From Bacteroidales bacterium UBA2764 (lineage in GTDB: Bacteria; Bacteroidota; Bacteroidia; Bacteroidales; Paludibacteraceae), in the NCBI GenBank assembly GCA_002352705.1, contig DEIW01000106.1:1-11064 (forward strand): a DNA stretch of 11,064 bases, written 5' to 3'. Both the position numbers and the translations under genes were made by a program. The notes beneath the pieces were generated by a model that worked only from the letters and a program-made list of their open reading frames with translations, made no database searches and was not told where the DNA came from. Of the stretch, positions 1 through 7,299 are shown one piece after another. Position 1 is the first letter of the stretch. Each line of letters opens with the position of its first letter.

Positions 1-555
1 GCGCCGGAAGTAATGGTACTGACGGTAGTGGGCGACAAGGTAGGAGGAGACAGGGTTCATATCCTCTCGCGTCCGGATTTCTCGGAGAACTATGAGGACG
101 GATGGGACGGACGGAAGATAGCCGGCGATGAGGCTGTGCCGATGTTATCCGTTCTCAAAGGAACCGACAGCATGGCGGTAGCCGCTATACCTACGGCAGA
201 GGAGAGATATCTGACCTTCCGTGCAGGCGAGGATAGCATCTATACTTTCTGCTTCGATTACGAGGGCGAGACCATCTATCTGTATGACATGCTGACGGAG
301 GAAGCCACAGAGATAAAAACAGGTAATACCTATTCGTTTACGGCGGTGAATAAGACTCCTGCACCCCGATTCCTGATTACCAAGAACCCGCCACGTACTC
401 CTACGGCTATCGAGCAATCAGTAGTCAGCGGTCAGCATCCGGAAGTACAGAAGATGATTATTGACGGGCAGTTGTATATTCTTCATGACCGCCGATTCTA
501 CGATGCACGGGGTACTCAGGTGTTGATGCCCAATAGAAAGGAGGGCGTGCAATGA
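1..555 (+). CDS. C-terminal part of a probable secreted/surface protein with T9SS-like tail (5' partial)
   Basis: The reading frame is open to the first base of the window (A-P-E-V precede the first Met at 13), so this is the C-terminal ~184 residues of a larger protein whose start lies outside. The visible part is acidic and rich in beta-prone residues, with no enzyme motif I recognise. The end has a short linker (TPTAIEQSVV) followed by KMIIDGQLYILHDRRFYDARGTQVL. This basic/hydrophobic beta-strand pattern, of the form 'dGqlYIlrdgrfYdarG', resembles the C-terminal sorting domains of Bacteroidota type IX secretion cargo. From this I infer export to the cell surface or medium; the family match is from memory and untested. 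The stop codon overlaps the next start (ATGA, 552-555), suggesting translational coupling with the small membrane protein downstream. The main function is unknown. Confidence 0.75.
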   Translation, partial: APEVMVLTVVGDKVGGDRVHILSRPDFSENYEDGWDGRKIAGDEAVPMLSVLKGTDSMAVAAIPTAEERYLTFRAGEDSIYTFCFDYEGETIYLYDMLTEEATEIKTGNTYSFTAVNKTPAPRFLITKNPPRTPTAIEQSVVSGQHPEVQKMIIDGQLYILHDRRFYDARGTQVLMPNRKEGVQ

Positions 556-1202
556 AAAGGTTCCGCATACAGCTGGTGATGGCGTTCATCGTATTCGTAT
601 GCGGTGTATCGCTGATGGGGGTGATTTATATCGTCTTCAATAAACCGGAGGTATATGTCAACCCGGGAATAGTGGTATCCAGCCCCTCTCCGGTAGCCGT
701 ACCGATGAACCCGATGTATTCCTATAGCCTGTTCCGGTCGCGTCAGGTGCATCCTGTTTATTCTATTCAGACACCGCGCCACCAATACCCATCCGCAACC
801 ATGCCTGCGTATAAGGGACTTTATACCACGAGCAGTGCCCGGGTTCAATCGGTGGGCGGAGGAAGTAATCCGTATGCCATAGCTACCACCTCGCAGGGAT
901 CTTCTTCCCGCGGAATCAGTTATAGCGGAGGTATTCAGACCACTATGCCGGCTGCTACCTTTGTGGCATTGGCATCGCAACGTCAGGTAGCTGAACCCGC
1001 TGCTGCTGATGCACCGCAAATGGCTCGTTTGGCATCCGGTCCGCGGCGTGCCCCCGGACCTCCTTCCGGACCCGTGCAGCCGGGATATGACGGACATCAG
1101 TTAGTAGAGCAGCCTGCAGGCGATGCCGTATGGCCGCTGATGGCGATGCTTCTTGCGTACGCGTTAGCGCGCGTATATAAAAGGAATAAGGAAAAAGCAT
1201 AA
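552..1202 (+). CDS. Small membrane protein, Ser/Pro/Gly-rich with N- and C-terminal membrane segments; function unknown
   Basis: A 216-residue protein starting at the ATG that overlaps the upstream stop (ATGA). An N-terminal hydrophobic stretch (residues ~7-28, around MAFIVFVCGVSLMGVIYIVF) acts as a signal anchor or uncleaved signal. The next ~140 residues have low complexity: many Ser, Pro, Gly, Gln and Tyr, with patches such as SVGGGSNPY and GPRRAPGPPSGPVQPG. The C-terminus carries a second hydrophobic segment (AVWPLMAMLLAYALARV) followed by a basic tail (YKRNKEKA). I recognise no enzymatic domain. The architecture fits a protein spanning the envelope space as an extended linker, anchored at one or both ends. 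Its coupling to a probable secreted protein suggests a role in that protein's localisation, but this is inference. The end of the gene runs directly into the terminator at 1201-1238. Confidence 0.8.
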   Translation: MKRFRIQLVMAFIVFVCGVSLMGVIYIVFNKPEVYVNPGIVVSSPSPVAVPMNPMYSYSLFRSRQVHPVYSIQTPRHQYPSATMPAYKGLYTTSSARVQSVGGGSNPYAIATTSQGSSSRGISYSGGIQTTMPAATFVALASQRQVAEPAAADAPQMARLASGPRRAPGPPSGPVQPGYDGHQLVEQPAGDAVWPLMAMLLAYALARVYKRNKEKA

Positions 1203-1238
1203 AAATAAAGACCGGCTGTGAGGCCGGTCTTTATTTTT
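1201..1238. terminator. Bidirectional intrinsic terminator between converging operons
   Basis: Two perfectly complementary 16-base arms (1201-1216 and 1223-1238) flank a 6-base loop TGTGAG. The inner 7 bp (GACCGGC/GCCGGTC) form a GC-rich stem. The outer arms are A-rich on one side and T-rich on the other, so a U-tract follows the stem whichever strand is transcribed. It lies between the stop of the plus-strand gene (1202) and the stop of the minus-strand gene (1240), overlapping the former by two bases, as expected for a shared terminator of convergent units. Confidence 0.93.
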
Positions 1239-1239
1239 A

Positions 1240-3096
1240 TCAGAAACGGAAAGTAGCTCCGATCAGGAAATTGATACCGATGGTATGATACCCGTAGTAT
1301 ATCTCGTTCCGATGATGGATGAAATCATTAAGTTGGGCGAACAGTACCAGATTCGGTTTCGGTTCAGGACGGAGTATTCCCGCCTTGGATTGTGCATTAG
1401 GATTGGTGATTTTCCCTTTCTTATCCAGCCACATCTCGTATTGTACACCGAGGTTCATGTCTATCCGCGGCTTGAGGCGATACTCCGTGCCATCGGCTAC
1501 CAATGCCAGGCGTGAGCCTTCGAAACGGTTATCCGAATAGAGTGACCAATGCCGGTCAATCCGTCCGTCAACACGCAACGCCAGTTGCCAACTCGGGCGG
1601 TCATATACCGTCTTGTTAGACCCCTCCTTGATAGCTTTGAGGGCGGCTCCTTCAGTAGCAAAATCATACCGCACTTTCTCATGACCGTAGGCAGACCAGA
1701 TGAAATAATCACCACTGAGGTTTACGCGCACATAGTCACGATAGTGGTAATTGAATTGCGCGCCTATCTTGCCGCGTCCGTAGTCGCTATAGGTGTAGGC
1801 GAACTCACCCGGCATCAGTTGGATTCCTGAGGCATGGTGCTTCGTTGTAGCGAACGGGTTGGCGATTAGCGTCATTTGGTTCAGCAATAAAGCGTAGCCT
1901 CCGTGGATCTCAATGAGCAGGTCACGGTGCGGACGGATATGGAATCCTGCCTCTGCATCCACCGGTGTATAGGATGTCACGTGATGGGATGCGATGCCTG
2001 CATGGATGATGCGGTAGCGGTTGCTCTCCATGTAGCTTTGCAAACTACCTAACCCGTGCGATCCCGTAGCATCGGCATACAGCGTGAGCCATTGTTTGGC
2101 TATCTGAGCCTCTAAATGTACGTGCGGAGAGGGTGCGAAGGATATGTTTTTGGTCCCGGATAAAGCATTCTTGCCCCTGCCTATATTCACATCCAGATTG
2201 ACTCCTATATGTAATTGCACCCGACGGCCGTTATAGGCATAGTATGGCTCGATACGCAGGTTATGGCGGCTGTTGTAGAGCGAATCGGGAATGACGGCTG
2301 CCAGACTATTGAGCGCCATGAAGTTATTCTGCATGTAAAACTTCATACCTATATGATGAGCCTCGGAATGCCAATCAAAAGAAGCTTTGGTACGTATCTG
2401 ATGCTCGCTGACGGCTCCGGGTTTCGCGAAGAGGGCATAACCCGTCTGCACCAGATATTGGAAATCCTGCTTGGCATTCGCTTTGACACCGAGATATGCT
2501 TCTGCGGTCCATAACTGGGTGTTATTCCGCGGAAGTGAAGCACTGTATAAATCGCCGTACTTATGATAATAGATATTCCCGCCGTTCACTCCGAAATAGA
2601 GATCGCACGTGGCAAAAGGATGGGTGAAATTCAAGCCGATTTTGGTCCTGCTCAATGCAGGCGTACCCCATACAGCGCGGTGATGGGCATAAACATCAAG
2701 GATGGATTTCTTGCCGTCATCCAGATGGTATCCGAAATCAAAGAGCGTGTTGGTATGTCCTAATCCGCCGCGTACATAGCCATTGAATTTCTTACCGGCA
2801 TCAAAACGGGTGGGCTGGGACAGCATAGGGTTGACAGAAGCAGGCGTTTCCACCTCTGCCATATAGCCGGAGTACTCCACGGAAGCCGGCTCGATGGTCG
2901 TAGTCACTACAGCCGGCTTGGTAGCAACTTTACCGGCATCCTGAATCACCGGTTGGAAATCCCGCTCTACGGTCACAGACCGGTTCAGTGCACTGTCTGA
3001 CTGTGCATGGATGCACATGGCTGCCGATAGAAGCATCGGAATACCGATATACCGGAATACAGGTATATTGAAACTATGATTATTCCTCTTCATCAT
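1240..3096 (-). CDS. Outer-membrane beta-barrel protein (plug-less, porin/receptor-like)
   Basis: A 618-residue protein with a signal peptide (basic start MMKRNN, hydrophobic segment around GIPMLLSAAMCIHA, likely cleavage after A-Q at 31-32). A short periplasmic stretch follows (NRSVTVERDFQPVIQDAGKV), then from about residue 100 alternating polar/aromatic strands and Tyr/His/Asn-rich turns typical of a beta-barrel. The last residue is Phe in a terminal strand (FLIGATFRF), the usual C-terminal signal for BAM-dependent insertion. There is no TonB plug domain or carboxypeptidase-like N-terminal domain, so although such proteins are often labelled TonB-dependent receptors, that mechanism is not supported here. 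The start overlaps the end of the TPR gene by 17 bases, pointing to coupled synthesis and perhaps a physical complex. The second Met (3093) is an alternative start with better ribosome-site spacing. Substrate is unknown. Confidence 0.85.
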   Translation of the reverse strand: MMKRNNHSFNIPVFRYIGIPMLLSAAMCIHAQSDSALNRSVTVERDFQPVIQDAGKVATKPAVVTTTIEPASVEYSGYMAEVETPASVNPMLSQPTRFDAGKKFNGYVRGGLGHTNTLFDFGYHLDDGKKSILDVYAHHRAVWGTPALSRTKIGLNFTHPFATCDLYFGVNGGNIYYHKYGDLYSASLPRNNTQLWTAEAYLGVKANAKQDFQYLVQTGYALFAKPGAVSEHQIRTKASFDWHSEAHHIGMKFYMQNNFMALNSLAAVIPDSLYNSRHNLRIEPYYAYNGRRVQLHIGVNLDVNIGRGKNALSGTKNISFAPSPHVHLEAQIAKQWLTLYADATGSHGLGSLQSYMESNRYRIIHAGIASHHVTSYTPVDAEAGFHIRPHRDLLIEIHGGYALLLNQMTLIANPFATTKHHASGIQLMPGEFAYTYSDYGRGKIGAQFNYHYRDYVRVNLSGDYFIWSAYGHEKVRYDFATEGAALKAIKEGSNKTVYDRPSWQLALRVDGRIDRHWSLYSDNRFEGSRLALVADGTEYRLKPRIDMNLGVQYEMWLDKKGKITNPNAQSKAGILRPEPKPNLVLFAQLNDFIHHRNEIYYGYHTIGINFLIGATFRF

Positions 3097-6019
3097 TTTC
3101 CTCCTTTACTACGGGTTTTTCTAATTCATCCAACTGCGCGATACGCGTGCTGACAAGCGCAGGTATATCGTCACCTTTGACTGCATAGTTCTGCTGCAAA
3201 ACCAGCAGGTATTGGCGTGCCTGGAAATACTCTCCCCGCTGGCAGTTGATGTCGCTCAGCAGAATCAGCGCACGTGCTAACCAGTATTGTTGCTGGGTGT
3301 TCATCTTGGTGAACTCCATCACTTGCGTCTCAGCGTTGTCCGGATCTCCTGTTTCAAAATAACTCTGCGCCAGCAGGTATTTAGCTTCCGCTCCCTGTGC
3401 CGTTCTCACCTCCGTAGAGAGGGCTTTGAGGTCCGGTTGCGCCTGGCTCCATTGTTTTTGTGCTACATACGCTTTCGCGCGGCAATAGAGAGCTTCATTT
3501 CTTGTGTCTTCGCTCAACGGCGTATCGCTCAGTATCTGTCCGGCAATATCAATAGCCGCCTGATGGCGCCCTAAGAGTTGGCTGCAACGCAGGATACCCA
3601 GCCGTGCCACGTTGGTTTTCTCGCGGCTGGAAGCCAGGGAGTGCAACCGGTAGAATGCTTCGAGAGCGCAGTTGTAGTCCCCTTTGTCGTAGCATATCTC
3701 TGCTACGCGGGTAGCCGCTTCCTCCTGGTAGGGGTTGGCTGCCATCTCCGCCAGGACTATATATTGCGCCAGTGCCTCGGAATATTTAGCCATACGGTAA
3801 TACGCATCGGCAAGATAATAGCGTGCCGTGGTGCAGTAGCGTCCGCCGGCACAGTACTGGGTGATATAATTCGATAGCGATACGGTAGCCTTCTGATAGT
3901 CCGCCTGCATATATTGCATCTCGGCGGAAGCGTAGAGCAGGCTGTCCTCTTTGGTCGTGACATTCATATTCATCTTTGCCAGACCCTTGGTATAGGCGAC
4001 ATACTCATCTACCTTTCCTTCTTCTACATACAACGCTTGCAGCGCATCCAGCGCCGTGTATGCCTCATCTGTAGCGGGGAATTTCTCAATCGTCTTACGG
4101 TAAGCGGCAATGGCATCGGTGTTCTGACCGAGGTTGCGGTATAGCATCGCCCGCTCCAAAGAAGCCTTTCGTGCCAAAGTGGAATGGGGATAGGTAGCCA
4201 GGAGCTGCTCATAGGTGGCTATCGCTCCGCGCTCATCATCCATCTGCAACTGCGCACGCGCTGTCTCATAGATACCATCGTCCGCATAGTCGGATTTAGG
4301 GTAGCGGGTGAGCAGCTCTTTCAGAACCGTCACTTTATCGTTGTATCGATGCATCAACCCCAAGGCATAGCCTCGCTGGAAGAGTGCGTAGTCTGCCCCC
4401 GATGCCTGCAGGTTAGACACCTGTGTATAATAGCTGATGGCTTGCGAGAACTGGCGTGCATTGAAATAGCAGTCTCCTATACGGTTGAGTGCATCGGCAT
4501 AGGTGGCTTCCGTAGCTATCGTCCCGTCAATATAGCGGGAGAAAGCTTCTTTGGCGGCTTCGTATTTGGCTTGAGAGAAAGCGCTGTAGCCTTGTAAGTA
4601 CTGCGCTATCATATAGTTCTCTGATTTCTTGGCATCCGGCCGGGCAAAGAAAGCGGCAAGGTCTGCCTCGCAAGCCTGGTATGCACGCAACCGGTAGTCT
4701 GCTTCGGCGCGTACATAGTAAGCCTCCGTAGTGTAGGTGTCGGATTCCGATTGGTGCGCAATGACCTCCGTCATCCATTCCACTGCCTGCTGCATTTTTC
4801 CCTGCAGGAAATTATCTGCGCCCAACTGGTAACGGAGATACTGCTTCGTTTCCTTCATCTTTGGGGTAGGGTTGTCAATTGAATCGAGTGTGGCAATGGC
4901 GGCTGCGTAGTTCTTGCTCTGCATCAGCGCGGAACTCAGTAGTTCGTAGATACGTCCCTCATATTTGGAGTCCGGGAACTGGTGCAGGAAATCATTGAAG
5001 GCATGTACAGACTCGCCTAATGCGCTGGATGACTCATAGGTACATAGCGTGTAGTTATAGGACGCCTCCTCGGTTACGGCCGGCGTAATACGGTAGTTGG
5101 CAGCCGCTTGATAGGACAGTTTGGCTTGCTCCGGCTGGTTGAGTTTGACGTAGGCATTACCCATTGTCAGACAGGTGGATTCGGAGATCGCATCTTTCTC
5201 CTGTTTCACCCGTTTGAGCGATTTGATAGCCTCTTCGTACTGCCCCGTGGCAAATTCTGCCTGACCGAGCATATACATATCGCTGCGTACCGGTTCCTCT
5301 TTGGCGGCGGCAGCGGCTTGGCAGTAGATACGGAGATGTTCGATAGCCGGTGCATAATCCTTGCGCTGATAGTATATCTCACCGAGGATGCGGTGCAGTT
5401 CGCTGTTATTCGGGCTGTCCGGACGCTCGCGGAGAAGGACCTCTGCGCGAGTAGAGACTTCTTCGTAGTTCTGCTGCGCGTAATAGATTTGTACGATATA
5501 ATAGGGAACGGTCTGCGCGTAGGCAGGCTCGTTCTCCAGAGCGAGCAATGCCGGCAGGGCTTTGTCGTACTTCTCCATCTTGTACATGCAATAAGCATAG
5601 TAGTAATTACCACGCGTGGCATAGCGGTTGTCTCCTTTGCCTAACTGGGCGAAATAGATAGACGCACGCTGATATTCCTGCATCATGAGGTAGGCATATC
5701 CGCGATAGAAGGTATAGTCTGTCTGATGCGGGCGGGTCAGCGCTTTCGCCTCTACGGTCTCCAGAATTTTGAGACTTTGTTTATAATGCCCTTTCTCTAC
5801 CTGCAGCACGCCCTGCATGAATTTCACCTCATCGGTAAAAGTGGTGTAAGGGAATGCTTGCAGATAGGCCTTGAGGTCACGCTGGAGCTGTTTGTCCCGT
5901 CCATTGAACCTTTCGGCTAAGGCATGGTATTGCTTCTCCATCTCCGTCGTCTGGGCAAAACCGCCTACCGCGCATAGAGCCAGAGCAATCGTAATTACGT
6001 AATGTCGTAATGACGTCAT
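3080..6019 (-). CDS. Large exported tetratricopeptide-repeat protein
   Basis: A 979-residue protein starting at the ATG at 6019. The frame extends to 6064, but the extra 15 residues lack signal character, whereas MTSLRHYVITIALALCAVGG ending FAQ is a good signal peptide. The rest is made of at least a dozen TPR-like helical hairpins with the usual G/A-Y-A pattern, for example LGEIYYQRKDYAPAIEHL, LGQAEFATGQYEEAI, IGDCYFNARQFSQAISYY and YLADAYYRMAKYSEALAQY. Several carry 'YPxSxxA' hairpins (RYPKSDYADD, TYPHSTLARK) like those of the periplasmic BamD and YbgF/CpoB TPR proteins. The tail is acidic (KPVVKEENDEEE). A periplasmic protein-protein scaffold is the likely role, with the overlapping beta-barrel protein as the obvious candidate partner. 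The 41-base gap from potD makes co-transcription with the transporter genes plausible. There are no catalytic motifs. Confidence 0.87.
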   Translation of the reverse strand: MTSLRHYVITIALALCAVGGFAQTTEMEKQYHALAERFNGRDKQLQRDLKAYLQAFPYTTFTDEVKFMQGVLQVEKGHYKQSLKILETVEAKALTRPHQTDYTFYRGYAYLMMQEYQRASIYFAQLGKGDNRYATRGNYYYAYCMYKMEKYDKALPALLALENEPAYAQTVPYYIVQIYYAQQNYEEVSTRAEVLLRERPDSPNNSELHRILGEIYYQRKDYAPAIEHLRIYCQAAAAAKEEPVRSDMYMLGQAEFATGQYEEAIKSLKRVKQEKDAISESTCLTMGNAYVKLNQPEQAKLSYQAAANYRITPAVTEEASYNYTLCTYESSSALGESVHAFNDFLHQFPDSKYEGRIYELLSSALMQSKNYAAAIATLDSIDNPTPKMKETKQYLRYQLGADNFLQGKMQQAVEWMTEVIAHQSESDTYTTEAYYVRAEADYRLRAYQACEADLAAFFARPDAKKSENYMIAQYLQGYSAFSQAKYEAAKEAFSRYIDGTIATEATYADALNRIGDCYFNARQFSQAISYYTQVSNLQASGADYALFQRGYALGLMHRYNDKVTVLKELLTRYPKSDYADDGIYETARAQLQMDDERGAIATYEQLLATYPHSTLARKASLERAMLYRNLGQNTDAIAAYRKTIEKFPATDEAYTALDALQALYVEEGKVDEYVAYTKGLAKMNMNVTTKEDSLLYASAEMQYMQADYQKATVSLSNYITQYCAGGRYCTTARYYLADAYYRMAKYSEALAQYIVLAEMAANPYQEEAATRVAEICYDKGDYNCALEAFYRLHSLASSREKTNVARLGILRCSQLLGRHQAAIDIAGQILSDTPLSEDTRNEALYCRAKAYVAQKQWSQAQPDLKALSTEVRTAQGAEAKYLLAQSYFETGDPDNAETQVMEFTKMNTQQQYWLARALILLSDINCQRGEYFQARQYLLVLQQNYAVKGDDIPALVSTRIAQLDELEKPVVKEENDEEE
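3100..3107 (-). promoter_or_regulatory. Strong Shine-Dalgarno for the beta-barrel gene, inside the TPR gene
   Basis: The coding strand reads AAAGGAGG here, 3 bases before the ATG at 3096 and 6 before the ATG at 3093. This favours the second Met by usual spacing. Strong Shine-Dalgarno sites are uncommon in Bacteroidota. The site lies within the last codons of the upstream TPR gene, so some of its match could be due to the Lys-Glu-Glu codons there. Confidence 0.55.
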
Positions 6020-6021
6020 AA
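5990..6021. repeat. Imperfect 8-base tandem repeat (CGTAATNN x4) over the TPR-gene start
   Basis: On the plus strand the bases fall into four octamers, CGTAATTA, CGTAATGT, CGTAATGA and CGTCATAA, followed by CG. The array contains the palindromes CGTAATTACG (5990-5999) and ATGACGTCAT (6010-6019). Read on the minus strand it holds the start codon at 6019 and encodes the first residues of the signal peptide (MTSLRHYVI). As the unit is 8 bases, a change in copy number would shift the frame. Confidence 0.65.
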
Positions 6022-6060
6022 CGAATTTTGAATTGTGAATTATAACTTGTAAATTGCCTA
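6020..6060. other. AT-rich potD / TPR-gene spacer with AATT-type low-complexity sequence
   Basis: The 41-base gap holds repeated AATT words (GAATTTTGAATTGTGAATT, then GTAAATT) but no GC-rich hairpin and no convincing Bacteroidota promoter of the TTTG / TAnnTTTG type on the minus strand. I therefore read it as an intra-operon spacer built of simple sequence, not as a clear transcription boundary. Confidence 0.5.
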
Positions 6061-7299
6061 TCACCGTGCGAGCTTAATCTCGTTCCACATCTCAAGCAGC
6101 ATCTCTTGTGCGTCACCGGCATCGTGCATCAGTGCGCACCGGTCGATGATGCTCTTGTCTGCGTAATAAACCGGGTTAAGATGCAGCGCGTGCGGATCCA
6201 GCATAACGCCGTCCACCTCAATTGGCTGGTCTCCGAAGAAATAAGAAGCATCTACGGTCTCGGGCCATTCTTCCTCGTCATTCTGCTCGTCTAACACCTC
6301 GGCTGCGGCTAAAGGACCTCCGGCGCAGGATACATATCCTATCTCCTCCATGTTTGCCAGTGCATTGTCCGCACGGCACATGTAGTCGATGAAGTACGTA
6401 GCGGCTTTCACGTTCTTGGCATATGCAGGGATCACCCATCCGTCGAACCAGACATTCGAACCCTCCTGAGGAACGATGTAATCAAGCATCACGCCCATCT
6501 CTGCGGCCTCTTCGATAGCAAACTGTGCATCACCGCTCCAACTGAGATTAAGCCATGCTTTGCCTTTGGTCATCTCTTCCTTACCGAAATCCACTTCCCA
6601 TCCGCAGATCTGTTTCTTGGCTTTCAGCAGTACCTCTTTCACAGCAGCCACACGTTCCGGAGTGATGTCATGCACCAGCTCGTCGCGGGTTACTTCGCCT
6701 GCCTCGATCTGGTCTTTGAAAGCATAGAGTACCAATACGGAATAGACGTCGCGGAAAGCGTCCTTCATCAGGATACGGTTCTCGAACTTCGGATCCAGCA
6801 CAGCCGCCCAGCTCTTCAGGTCCTCGCGGTTGACGAACTGCGGGTTGTAGATAAAGCCCGTCGTGCCCCACATGTAACCTACCGTATAGTCGCTCACCTT
6901 GACATCCGCAGAGGGTGCCATCTGTTGGAATTTCTCCGTCACGAACGGAGAGATATTGTCGAAATACCAGATACTATCGGCGATCAGCTCTTTCTGAATA
7001 GGCTGAACGAGCCCTTTCTTGAGCATGCGCTCGATGATATACTCCGACGGGCAGAACACGTCGTAGTCCTCGTGACCCACCTCGATCTTGGTCAGTGCGG
7101 TCTCGTTGATGTCGAAGGTCTCATACACCAGCTCCACTTTCTCGCCCGTCTGCTCATAGTACCAGGACTCGAAATTGGTTTTGACGTTCTCATCGATGTA
7201 GTCCGCCCAGTTCAATACTTTGAGTTGGTGCGCACGGTCCGAACCGCCGCAAGCACATAAAACAACGGCTGCGATAGCCATGATCATAATCTTTTTCAT
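6061..7299 (-). CDS. potD: Spermidine/putrescine ABC transporter substrate-binding lipoprotein PotD
   Basis: A 412-residue periplasmic binding protein that captures polyamines and delivers them to the PotB-PotC channel. The N-terminus is a lipoprotein signal with lipobox L-C-A-C and lipidated Cys at 17, followed by GGS, so the protein is membrane-tethered. The family opening LNWADYIDENV (30-40) is present. By alignment from memory with E. coli PotD, the ligand-site residues are largely kept: W31 and Y34, S85 and Y87 in CPSEYIIERM, W254 in LSWSGDAQFA, and W284 and D286 in VWFDGWVIP. The acidic patch KDAFRDVY (179-186) fits the amine-binding carboxylates. The length is longer than E. coli PotD (~350), with an insertion around 335-365 (DEQNDEEEWPE and following). 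The start overlaps the potC stop as ATGA (7296-7299). Spermidine versus putrescine preference cannot be told. Confidence 0.95.
   Translation of the reverse strand: MKKIMIMAIAAVVLCACGGSDRAHQLKVLNWADYIDENVKTNFESWYYEQTGEKVELVYETFDINETALTKIEVGHEDYDVFCPSEYIIERMLKKGLVQPIQKELIADSIWYFDNISPFVTEKFQQMAPSADVKVSDYTVGYMWGTTGFIYNPQFVNREDLKSWAAVLDPKFENRILMKDAFRDVYSVLVLYAFKDQIEAGEVTRDELVHDITPERVAAVKEVLLKAKKQICGWEVDFGKEEMTKGKAWLNLSWSGDAQFAIEEAAEMGVMLDYIVPQEGSNVWFDGWVIPAYAKNVKAATYFIDYMCRADNALANMEEIGYVSCAGGPLAAAEVLDEQNDEEEWPETVDASYFFGDQPIEVDGVMLDPHALHLNPVYYADKSIIDRCALMHDAGDAQEMLLEMWNEIKLAR

Noticed and set aside
1240..3096. TonB-dependent receptor assignment for the beta-barrel protein
   Set aside because: Only ~70-100 residues precede the barrel and no plug domain or TonB box can be seen. 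A plug-less barrel is the safer description.
5108..5644. A 178-residue open frame on the plus strand inside the TPR gene
   Set aside because: It lies wholly antisense to a clear TPR coding region and its translation shows no domain, signal or plausible start context. The same holds for the plus-strand frame at 6670-7260 within potD and the minus-strand frame at 516-1097.
6020..6064. TPR gene starting at 6064
   Set aside because: That start adds 15 residues (MIGNLQVIIHNSKFV) encoded by the AT-rich spacer and would bury the good signal peptide that begins at the Met at 6019.
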